Origin: JANQKX01 sp039028695
GTDB taxonomy: Bacteria > Pseudomonadota > Alphaproteobacteria > Kiloniellales > Kiloniellaceae
DNA: 64,000 bases
NCBI GenBank assembly: GCA_039028695.1
Contig: JBCCHN010000005.1
Span: forward strand, 24,403-88,402
Direction: 5' to 3'
Under the pieces are notes generated by a model. The model searched no databases. It saw only the letters and a list, made by a program, of their open reading frames with translations, and had not been told where the DNA came from. Below, one piece after another: positions 1-7,729 of the stretch (the stretch's first letter is position 1; each line of letters begins with the position of its first letter). Both the position numbers and the translations under genes were made by a program.

Positions 1-1852
1 CGGGCATGGCTTGCTTGGCATTTAGGGCGAGGGTCAGCAAGACTTCGCCCAATTGGGTCAAATCCACCCGCACCCAGCAGGGTTCATCGCAGACCTGGTA
101 GCTCAGGTGAATTGCCTCACCCAGAAGTGGCTTAAGAGACTGAAATATTTCATAGGTATGGTGATTAACTTCGATCTCAGCTGCATCGGGCTTGCGCCGC
201 CGGGAAAAGATCATCAGACGTTCGGTCAAAATAGCCCCCCGATTGGCAGCTCGTCGAATGGCACTCAATGATCTGCCTAAGGGTTCAGGCAGCTTTCCGG
301 CACGCTCTTCAAGAATCTCGGTATGGCCCAGAATGACTGCCAATAAATTATTGAAATCGTGGGCCACGCCACCGGTCAATTGTCCGATGGCTTCCATCTT
401 TTGGGCATAACGAAGCTTTTCGTTCAACGCTTCTCGTTCGGTTATGTCCTCAATCATCAGCAGCCCTAGTGATGCCTTCCAATCCTTGTCTTTAATCACA
501 CTCGCCGTGATATGGGCACTGAACAACGACCTATCGTTTCTGATAAGCCGCGTTTCGAACTGGGAAATCGTCTCGTCATCGGCGGCGATTTTATCCGATA
601 GTTCGGCAAACTGCGCGACATCATCAGCACTCAAGATATCGGACAGGGAAAGGCCCGCCATTTCCCGCGCCCCATAGCCAAGAACTTCACAGGCCCGGTT
701 GTTAGCCATTAAAAAACGAAGGTCGGGTCCCAGGATCGTCATGCCCAAGGAACCGTGTTCGAACACTCGGCGAAACTTTTCTTCGCTGGCACGCAGGGCA
801 TTTTCAGCAGATTTTCGGTGTGCTACGTCGATGCGGATAGATTCCGCCATCAAATCGAATGATTTGCCTAAATCGCGCAGCTCGCGAGGGGTTATTGCCG
901 ACATTTTCTCAACCCGAGACGACAAATCACCGGTCGCCATCTTGAGTGCTGCGGCCCGAACAGCGAGAACCGGCCGAGTCAAATACCCGGATAGAACCCA
1001 CCCCAAAATCGCGGCGACAAAAAAACCGATCGCAATTGTATTGAAAATAAAACGATCGACCGATTCGGCCCGGGCGACCAATTCTTCCATGGGCTGAGGA
1101 ATCAAGACACCCCATCCGGTCGCTGGCACAGGCGCATGGGCGCTGATCATCTCTTCTTGCAGCGCCGGCGAATAGAAATTGGTTACACCATTCCTGCGCT
1201 GGGCAATCTGCCGCACGGGCTCCAAGGCCGATAAATCACGTACCTCTTGATGCCATGCCTTTACCGGGTGGGCCAGAACCTTGCCGTTCCGGTCCACGAT
1301 AGTGGCATGCCCCCTCTCGCCAAAAGACACATCTTCGGCCACCTTCAAGAAGTAACCTGTTCCGATGGTTGCCACCACGAGCTTGCCGCTGGCAAATCGG
1401 CTGAGCAAGATCTCCGGACCATCTTTTCCCAACCTAACCGGAGAGAAGCCGCTTCGGTCGTTTCCTGCTTCCTTTATATAGAGCGCAATTTCTTCAATAG
1501 AGAGAGATGACGGACAAGCCGATTTTGTTCCGGCAAAAAATTCCGTAACCGCACCCGTCTTTGGGTCGACGACACAAATGCTCTTGAAATCTAAGTTGCT
1601 GGCGAATGGCTCCAAGCCCCCAATCTGATTCCCGGCGATTGCGTTATCGGTCATCAGCGCAAAAATCGCCGTCACATCCTCGGCATAGTGAGTAAGCGAG
1701 CTGGCAATGCCTTTTGCCAACAATAAGTTTCTTTCTGCTACGATTTCGATTTCGTTCTGCAGCGCTTTGGACCCTGGCCAGAGCCCGAACAACGCGATGG
1801 GAACAGCCGTAACCAGAAAAAAAGATGCAAATAGTAGGAATCTGATTCTCAT
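1..1852 (-). CDS. Membrane sensor histidine kinase (Cache-HAMP-PAS-HisKA), 3' end outside the window
   Basis: I translated this reading frame directly; 617 codons are visible and it runs off the left edge without a stop. The protein starts MRIRFLLFASFFLVTAVP, a membrane anchor. An extracytoplasmic Cache-like sensor region follows (about residues 30-235), then a second membrane segment containing FIFNTIAIGFFVAAILGW, a HAMP linker, a PAS domain that ends near MIEDITERE, and a HisKA domain. The phosphoacceptor motif is GGVAHDFNNLLAVILGHTEIL-like, with the histidine at about residue 498. The GxVAHDFNNLL form is typical of kinases that often carry a C-terminal receiver, but the ATPase domain and anything after it lie outside the window. 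The start ATG is the first codon before the membrane segment. No partner regulator is adjacent on this side. The signal cannot be inferred beyond a small ligand, as is usual for Cache domains. Confidence 0.88.
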   Translation of the reverse strand, partial: MRIRFLLFASFFLVTAVPIALFGLWPGSKALQNEIEIVAERNLLLAKGIASSLTHYAEDVTAIFALMTDNAIAGNQIGGLEPFASNLDFKSICVVDPKTGAVTEFFAGTKSACPSSLSIEEIALYIKEAGNDRSGFSPVRLGKDGPEILLSRFASGKLVVATIGTGYFLKVAEDVSFGERGHATIVDRNGKVLAHPVKAWHQEVRDLSALEPVRQIAQRRNGVTNFYSPALQEEMISAHAPVPATGWGVLIPQPMEELVARAESVDRFIFNTIAIGFFVAAILGWVLSGYLTRPVLAVRAAALKMATGDLSSRVEKMSAITPRELRDLGKSFDLMAESIRIDVAHRKSAENALRASEEKFRRVFEHGSLGMTILGPDLRFLMANNRACEVLGYGAREMAGLSLSDILSADDVAQFAELSDKIAADDETISQFETRLIRNDRSLFSAHITASVIKDKDWKASLGLLMIEDITEREALNEKLRYAQKMEAIGQLTGGVAHDFNNLLAVILGHTEILEERAGKLPEPLGRSLSAIRRAANRGAILTERLMIFSRRRKPDAAEIEVNHHTYEIFQSLKPLLGEAIHLSYQVCDEPCWVRVDLTQLGEVLLTLALNAKQAMP

Positions 1853-2143
1853 GGGTTTCGATCGGCACTGATAACAGCTGGCAAATCCTGAGCCCTTTCG
1901 GCAAATCTGGGACGAATCACCACCCCGACGCCATTAACAAATCTCTAAGAATGAAGATCTTGCCCCGTTTCGTCGGAATTTCGCGCCTATCAGGCGTGGA
2001 CAAGGTAACCAAATTTAAGAGTTAGGAAAAGGGATGGATACATTTTTCAATTCTAAAGCGACCGTTAACCTCGGGACAGTAAAGTGGCCGGATCTATACG
2101 GAGATGGTCGAAAACTTACACCGGGTCATGGAGTTGGTTGGTC

Positions 2144-3697
2144 ATGGAATTGGGCGAAATCCTCCTTAACAAGAAGTTAGCAAGCAAGGACGATATCGAA
2201 AAAGCGCTTGAGCTACAGCGCTCCAGCGGCGGTCGACTTGGCGATGCCCTGATCGCTTTGCAAGTCATTACCGAAGAACAACTCGCCGGAATCCTAAACG
2301 AGCCCCCCAAGGCCCCTCGAAATGTAGATGAGACCGGCATCCCATCCGGAGAAATCCGGAATTTGCTCCTTAAAATCATGAGCAACCTGGAATTGCAGAC
2401 GCCGTCTAGAATGGCGGAGGTGATCAAGCTTCCCAATCCCATGGTACAGGTCCTGCTGGAAGAGTGCGTCGCCCTCAAGATGATCGAGGTCTTGGGCACC
2501 ACAGGCGATGGCAACATGATTTCCGAACTGCGGTACAGCTTGACCGCGCTGGGCAAGGAACGAGCCAACGAGGCCATGGAGCAAAACCTCTATGTGGGAC
2601 CGGCTCCAGTGAACTTGGAATCCTATGCCTATCAAATCAGGGCCCAAAAAATTACCAACGAACGGGTCAATCGGGCTCAGGTGCAAACGGCTTTCAATGG
2701 GCTGGTGATCGCGGATCAGTTTATCGAGAACATCGGACCGGCCATCAACTCGGGCCGCAGCATCTTGCTCTACGGGCCTCCGGGTAACGGTAAAACCACC
2801 GTGGCCGAGGCCATCGCCGCGATTTTTTGTAATGTGGTCTATATACCCTATTGCGTGCAAATTGACGGTCAAATCATCAAGATCTTCGATCCTTCCATTC
2901 ACGTTGAGATCAAGCAGGAATCCAAAGCTGAAGGCGTTTCGATCCGCCGAGATCACGTTGACCGCCGCTGGGTTCCTTGCCAGCGTCCCGTAGTGATTAC
3001 CGGCGGTGAGCTTACCCTGGAGATGCTGGATTTGAAGTACAACCCCACGGCACGCTTCTATGAGGCACCCCTGCACATCAAGGCGCTGGGTGGCACCTTC
3101 ATCATCGACGACTTTGGACGCCAATTGGTAAGCCCGGAAGAGCTCTTGAACCGATGGATCGTCCCCCTTCAAAGCCGTGTGGACTTTCTCAAGCTGCATA
3201 CGGGAAAGAGCTTTGAAATCCCCTTTGACGAATTGATCATTTTTTCCACGAATATGGAGCCGAACGATTTGATGGATCCCGCCTTTCTTCGGCGAATACC
3301 CTATAAGCTGGAAACCGTCGGGCCGGATTCGGAGCAATTCAGCGAAATTTTCCGCGCGGTCGGAGAAAAGGCCGGGCTGAACGTGGATCAAAAGAGCATT
3401 GATTTGGTTGTTGAAGCCTTGTCCTCGCGCGGGAATGGCGACCTGGCCTGTTATCAGCCAGGCTTTATCATCGACCAGATCCTTTGTGCTTGTAAGTACG
3501 AGCATATTCCCCCGGTTATCCGGGATGACCTGATTAATCGCGCCATTGGTAACCTCTTTGCCGAACCCACAACAAAGTGGGATCGGGCCGGCGTCAAATC
3601 TCAACAAGCGGAAATCGCCAATGCACTGGACTGCGACCTCAATGACGAGGCGGAAAGCGAATTCCCGGAAGCTCCCCGCTCCGCCCATGCAAGCTAG
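2144..3697 (+). CDS. AAA+ ATPase with N-terminal MshEN/T2SSE-N-like domain
   Basis: A protein of 517 residues from ATG 2144. The frame is open upstream to a GTG at 2084, but that adds 20 unlikely residues, and the MshEN-like domain begins exactly at MELGEILLNKKL. Residues 1-55 resemble the MshEN/GspE N-terminal domain (LASKDDIEKALELQ, RLGDALIALQVI), a fold that in pilus and secretion ATPases often binds c-di-GMP. A helical linker follows, then an AAA+ module with Walker A GPPGNGKT at 211-218, Walker B FIIDDFG near 319-325 and a sensor-like segment IFSTNMEPNDLMDPAFLRR. It is a chaperone-type AAA+ rather than a PilB-type secretion ATPase, because the PilB Asp and His boxes are missing. It stands alone between a kinase and a receiver gene, so its substrate is unknown. 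A link to second-messenger control is inference. Confidence 0.85.
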   Translation: MELGEILLNKKLASKDDIEKALELQRSSGGRLGDALIALQVITEEQLAGILNEPPKAPRNVDETGIPSGEIRNLLLKIMSNLELQTPSRMAEVIKLPNPMVQVLLEECVALKMIEVLGTTGDGNMISELRYSLTALGKERANEAMEQNLYVGPAPVNLESYAYQIRAQKITNERVNRAQVQTAFNGLVIADQFIENIGPAINSGRSILLYGPPGNGKTTVAEAIAAIFCNVVYIPYCVQIDGQIIKIFDPSIHVEIKQESKAEGVSIRRDHVDRRWVPCQRPVVITGGELTLEMLDLKYNPTARFYEAPLHIKALGGTFIIDDFGRQLVSPEELLNRWIVPLQSRVDFLKLHTGKSFEIPFDELIIFSTNMEPNDLMDPAFLRRIPYKLETVGPDSEQFSEIFRAVGEKAGLNVDQKSIDLVVEALSSRGNGDLACYQPGFIIDQILCACKYEHIPPVIRDDLINRAIGNLFAEPTTKWDRAGVKSQQAEIANALDCDLNDEAESEFPEAPRSAHAS

Positions 3698-4044
3698 CCA
3701 ATATACCGGGCCAACGAATTTGGCAGTTTGACAGACAAGCAAAAAGCTCTGCCACCTATGGAGGTATTTTCCAATAAAGTGGAGGGCGATTATTTGGTTG
3801 GCCGACTGTCAAGGGTCGGCTCGTGATCAAGCCATAAAGATCCAGCCCACCAAAACAGCGAAAACCGTAAACCCAAGAATTGAAGCGTCGAAAACTTCCA
3901 CCCTTCGCCTCCGTAAGAGATGCGCTTAGCCCGCATCGCGTCGCATACGCAACGCTCTTTAAACAAACACCAAATTTCGATGTCGGTTCCCGATAGGCTA
4001 GAAAGCTTATCTTTAAGGAGTCGTTAAGGTCTGCTGGACATCCC
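3698..4044. other. Intergenic, no gene seen
   Basis: About 350 bases between the AAA+ gene and the convergent receiver gene. A short perfect inverted repeat (GCCGAC at 3801-3806, GTCGGC at 3815-3820) lacks a T-run and is at best a weak transcript end. I see no supported gene. Confidence 0.5.
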
Positions 4045-4428
4045 TTAATGTCTAAGGGAAATCTCTTCCAGCAGCTCTTCGATCGCCGCCCTAAGGGCCA
4101 AAAAATCGATAGGTTTTGTCAAGTATCTGGTTGGGCGCAGATCCTCGACCGCATTGATATCCCGAACATCATCCAGAGCGGTCAGGAAAATAAAGGGTGT
4201 TTCGTTGAATTGGGGAAATTTTTCCCGCAAAAGAGTTAACATCTCATAGCCAGACAACCGCGGCATCTTCCGGTCGCAAATCACCAGGGCTGGCTTCCGC
4301 TCGACGATTTGCGTCAAGCCATCGGCACCGTCGCACGCTTCAAGAGCCCCGTATCCCCAAAGAGCAATGAATTCCTTGAGCATAACCCTAAAATCGGGCT
4401 CGTCATCAATACATAGAATTTCCAACAC
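4045..4428 (-). CDS. Stand-alone receiver (CheY-like) response regulator
   Basis: A single REC domain of 127 residues. It has the acidic pair D8-D9 (CIDDEPD), the phosphoacceptor D52 in VICDRKMPRLSG, the switch Thr in FLTALDD and the conserved Lys in YLTKPID. There is no output domain, so it must act through protein contacts or as a phosphate relay. No kinase gene is directly attached; the nearest candidate is the Cache-PAS kinase at the left edge, on the same strand. The partner is unknown. The domain assignment is firm. Confidence 0.9.
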   Translation of the reverse strand: MLEILCIDDEPDFRVMLKEFIALWGYGALEACDGADGLTQIVERKPALVICDRKMPRLSGYEMLTLLREKFPQFNETPFIFLTALDDVRDINAVEDLRPTRYLTKPIDFLALRAAIEELLEEISLRH

Positions 4429-4821
4429 TCTGGCCCATCCTCACTGTCATTCACCTAGCCATCACCTAACCTTTTTAAGGTAGTGCCATCGATGGCCGAG
4501 ACATTTTACTGGTCCGAAGAGCAAATCCTTCTTCTGGAACCGGTTACCTTAAAAGGAACCGGGAAAAAATTGGTTAAGCATCTGGTCTGGTTTGATGAAC
4601 CGATACGGGCTTTTTCAATCAATCGAAAAATTCGGATCTATTGGGTAAAGGCGTAATGGATGCGGCGGCTGCATCGAACGGCCGATTGCTCCAATTTCCT
4701 CACCTGAAACAATTTTTCCCAAATTCCTGTACCAAGCCAGGCAAGCTGGTGATAAGCTTGGTAAATCGTCGGATCGATCAAGAATAACAACTCACCATAA
4801 CGACCACAGGGAGACTGCCAA
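4429..4821. other. Intergenic region upstream of the solute-binding protein gene
   Basis: About 390 bases with no open frame that I would call. It must hold the divergent promoters for the receiver gene (minus) and the solute-binding protein gene (plus). I found no convincing -35/-10 pair or operator. The binding-protein gene has a Shine-Dalgarno-like GGGAGA just before its ATG. Confidence 0.5.
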
Positions 4822-6414
4822 ATGAGCGAATTTGACGACCTCAAAAAAGGATTATTGTCTGGCGCCATCAAACGGCGCGAGTTTTTGACACGGACCTCCG
4901 CGCTGGGTTTGGCCGCAGCTGCGGCGCCGATACTGGCCCAGCAAGCCCAGGCCATGACGCCGAATAAAGGGGGCCATTTGCGCCTTGGCACTGCCGAAGG
5001 CTCCACCAGTGACGTGTTAGACCCAGCACCGGATTCCAGTGCCTTCATCACCATGTTGTCCTCCACATACCTGAGCCAGCTCACCGAAGTGGATGCGAAC
5101 GGCAACCTCCACCCCCTCTTGGCGGAGTCATTCGAGCCCAATGAAGGGGCAACGGAATGGACCTTCAAGCTGCGCAAGGGTGTGGAATTCCACGACGGCA
5201 AGCCTCTGGTTGCCGAGGATGTGGTGGCGACCCTTAATCATCATCGCGGCGAGGATTCCAAATCCTCCCTCAAGGCCTTCGCCAATCAGATCGAGGATAT
5301 CAAGAGCAGTGGCGACCACGAGGTCAAAATTATTCTGTCCTCCGGTAATGCCGATTACCCCTTCGTTCTCAGCACCGGCGCCTTTTCCATCCTGCCCAGC
5401 AAGGACGGCAAAGTCCAAGCCACAGCAGGTAACGGCACCGGCCCCTACAGCTTGCAAGAGTTCGATCCCGGCGTCCGGGCCGTGGTTCAAAAGAACCCCA
5501 ATTACTTCAAGGACGATGTGGGTCACTTCGAATCAGCCGAGATCAATATCATCGCCGATGCGGCGGCCCGGCAAAATGCCTTGGTCTCCAACGAGGTTGA
5601 TTTGATCGACAAGGTTGAGCTCAAGACCGCCCATCTCTTGGCGCAGAACGAAGCCGTCGAGCTGCTCGATGTGACCGGCACCCTGCACTACACCTTCCCC
5701 ATGGACACCCGGCAGGCACCGTTTAACGACAACAATGTGCGCTTGGCGCTAAAGTATGCCATCGACCGCCAGGAAATCGTGGACAAGGTCCTAAAAGGCT
5801 ATGGAGCGGCCGGTAACGACCATCCCATTTCGCCCGCCAACCGCTACTTCAACACGGAACTCGCGCCGCGCAACTATGATCCCGATAAGGCCAAGTTCTA
5901 CTTGAAGGAAGCAGGCCTTGATACCCTAACGGTCGAGCTCAGTGCATCCGAGGCGATCTGGAACGGTGCCATTGATGCGGTCGTTCTTTACCGCGAGCAG
6001 GCAGCCAAGGCCGGTATCGACATCGTGGCCAATCGGGTGCCCAACGACGGCTATTGGTCCAATGTGTGGATGAAACACCCTTGGGCGGCCAGCTATTGGA
6101 GCGGTCGCCCCACCGAAGACTGGATGTTCTCCCAGGGTTACGCCGACGATTCCAGCTGGAACGAAACCTTCTGGAAGAACGACCGCTTCAACATGCTGTT
6201 GCGTGAAGCCCGTGCCGAACTGGACGAGACCAAGCGACGGGACATGTATTGGGAAATGCAGGAGATTGTCCGCGACGACGGTGGCGCGGTTGTGCCGATC
6301 TTCGCCAATCACCTGATGGCTTATCAGAAGTCCAAGCTGACCCATCCCGAAAAGGTCGCCGGCAACTGGAACCTGGATGGCTACAAGCTCATCGAACGCT
6401 GGTCCATGACCTGA
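4822..6414 (+). CDS. Family 5 (peptide/opine-type) ABC transporter solute-binding protein, Tat signal
   Basis: A 530-residue periplasmic binding protein of the DppA/OppA family (SBP_bac_5). The N-terminus has a twin-arginine signal, KRREFLTRTSALGLAAAAAP, ending at an AQA cleavage-like site near residue 44, so it is probably exported folded. Family features include the early GTAEGSTSDVLDP segment, WTFKLRKGVEFHDGKP and VRLALKYAIDRQEIVDKVLKGYG. A good ribosome site (GGGAGA) precedes the ATG. No permease or ATPase gene of the transporter lies next to it, and a strong terminator follows, so it is transcribed alone. It probably works with a transporter encoded elsewhere. Family-5 ligands include peptides, opines, polyamines and nickel, and the ligand cannot be told from sequence. 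Confidence 0.88.
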   Translation: MSEFDDLKKGLLSGAIKRREFLTRTSALGLAAAAAPILAQQAQAMTPNKGGHLRLGTAEGSTSDVLDPAPDSSAFITMLSSTYLSQLTEVDANGNLHPLLAESFEPNEGATEWTFKLRKGVEFHDGKPLVAEDVVATLNHHRGEDSKSSLKAFANQIEDIKSSGDHEVKIILSSGNADYPFVLSTGAFSILPSKDGKVQATAGNGTGPYSLQEFDPGVRAVVQKNPNYFKDDVGHFESAEINIIADAAARQNALVSNEVDLIDKVELKTAHLLAQNEAVELLDVTGTLHYTFPMDTRQAPFNDNNVRLALKYAIDRQEIVDKVLKGYGAAGNDHPISPANRYFNTELAPRNYDPDKAKFYLKEAGLDTLTVELSASEAIWNGAIDAVVLYREQAAKAGIDIVANRVPNDGYWSNVWMKHPWAASYWSGRPTEDWMFSQGYADDSSWNETFWKNDRFNMLLREARAELDETKRRDMYWEMQEIVRDDGGAVVPIFANHLMAYQKSKLTHPEKVAGNWNLDGYKLIERWSMT

Positions 6415-6436
6415 TTTGCCATGAGATAGCGAGCCA

Positions 6437-6470
6437 GGCCGGCGTCCCCATGGGGCGCCGGCCCTTTTTT
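6437..6470 (+). terminator. Rho-independent terminator after the solute-binding protein gene
   Basis: A perfect stem of GGCCGGCG (6437-6444) and CGCCGGCC (6456-6463), further extended by CCCC/GGGG, with a run of six T at 6465-6470. It lies 22 bases after the stop codon. Confidence 0.9.
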
Positions 6471-6606
6471 GGGCATTGATTGCCAAAAAGGCGCGACATT
6501 AGACCGCAGTCACCATGAATTCGGTCAGTGGGCGCTTGAGAGCCGCTTCAACTTAAGTCTATTTTGCTGGCCGAACGCGCCGCCAAACAAATTTAGAGAT
6601 CCATCC

Positions 6607-7152
6607 ATGCCGATAGCCTCCTTCCTCAGAGTTTTCCTCGCGTCCCTGTTGCTATGCGGCACCGCCACAATGAGCCATGCGGGCGACGGCCACGAAAAGA
6701 TACAGCTCACCGAGCCCTGGGCGAGAGCCTCGGCGGGCCCAGCCAAAAACGGAGCTGCCTACATTACGATTACAAACCATGGGACCGAAGCTGACCGATT
6801 GATCGGGCTGCGCAGCGAGGCGGCAGCGCGCAACGAGCTTCACACTCACATCATGGAAAATGACGTGGCCAAGATGCGCCCCGTCGAGGCCATCGAAATC
6901 CCGGCCGGCGCATCGGTAAAGCTAATGCCGGGCGGCGATCACATCATGTTCATGGGTCTGCACGACTCCCTCAAGGAAGGGGAAAGCGTCACGATCACCT
7001 TGATCTTTGAAAAGGCGGGCGAAGTTGGCATCCTGGTTCCCATTGCCGGTGTGGGCGCCCAAGCCCCGGAAGGCGGAGGTCACGACCACGATGACCATGA
7101 TCACGACAACCATGATCACGGCGATCACGACCATTCCGATCACTCCAACTAA
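6607..7152 (+). CDS. Periplasmic copper chaperone PCu(A)C with His-rich tail
   Basis: A 181-residue exported protein. I chose ATG 6607 because it gives a clean signal peptide (SFLRVFLASLLLCGTATMSHA); the open frame extends upstream to 6469 without sense. The mature part is a PCu(A)C domain (DUF461). It has the paired His/Met copper ligands HTHIMENDVAKM and GGDHIMFMGL, matching the family pattern H(M)x10Mx21HxM. The family delivers Cu(I) to the CuA or CuB site of cytochrome c oxidase. The last 30 residues are almost entirely repeated HDHD/DHDHDN units, a probable second metal-binding tail that many family members have in shorter form. It stands alone; no Sco or oxidase gene is nearby. Confidence 0.92.
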   Translation: MPIASFLRVFLASLLLCGTATMSHAGDGHEKIQLTEPWARASAGPAKNGAAYITITNHGTEADRLIGLRSEAAARNELHTHIMENDVAKMRPVEAIEIPAGASVKLMPGGDHIMFMGLHDSLKEGESVTITLIFEKAGEVGILVPIAGVGAQAPEGGGHDHDDHDHDNHDHGDHDHSDHSN

Positions 7153-7200
7153 AGGGGCGCTCTTACCCGCTTTTCGGATATCTCTCTTTTAGACCGTCGC

Positions 7201-7533
7201 TTACGCTAAGATCAGGTTCGGCTCTTCGCCTTCCAAAACAGGGCGAAGAAAGTGTCGATCATACCTCTTGATGCAAGCTGTTTTAACCGCGAAGTCATAG
7301 GCGGCCCGACAATCCCGGTCTAAAGCGCTGTCTTGGCGGTACCTTTCATAGTCTGCCAAAGATGGAAACGAGAAGGCGGCAAAGGCCAGATCGTTCGGCC
7401 CCTCGTGGGGTAAAAAATAGCCATGGTGGGTGCCGCCAAACCGTTCGACCAGGGTGATCCAAGCTTTCGCATAAACTTCGAAATCGTCCGCCTTTGTTGG
7501 ATCGATCTGATAGGTCAAATGACAAGTGATCAT
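7201..7533 (-). CDS. NIPSNAP family protein
   Basis: A small single-domain protein of 110 residues (from MITCHLTYQID) with a ferredoxin-like alpha/beta dimeric-barrel pattern and the NIPSNAP-type region YAKAWITLVERFGGTHHGYFLP. An ATG 12 bases upstream is in frame, but GGAGGA sits ideally before the ATG at 7533, so I used that. The biochemical role of the family is not established; bacterial members are often small stress- or catabolism-associated proteins. It converges with the copper chaperone gene and has no obvious operon partner. Confidence 0.8.
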   Translation of the reverse strand: MITCHLTYQIDPTKADDFEVYAKAWITLVERFGGTHHGYFLPHEGPNDLAFAAFSFPSLADYERYRQDSALDRDCRAAYDFAVKTACIKRYDRHFLRPVLEGEEPNLILA

Positions 7534-7729
7534 CGCTTCCTCCATCGAGAAATTGAACTACCATGATGTGATCAGCAATTGGACCCATTCGTCATAAGTC
7601 CGTACCGTCTCTGATTGGAGTTTTTGCGCGCTTCAAGCTTGAGACACTTCACGCCATTCCAAGTGTCGAGAAAAGCCATAGCGGCATCACCCTTTTATCG
7701 AGCAAGGATAACGACGCCATGCGCCTGCT

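Noticed and set aside
2294..3742. A 482-codon frame antisense to the MshEN-AAA+ gene
   Set aside because: It runs across the whole of a clear coding gene, has no family motif and no ribosome site; it is a shadow of codon bias.
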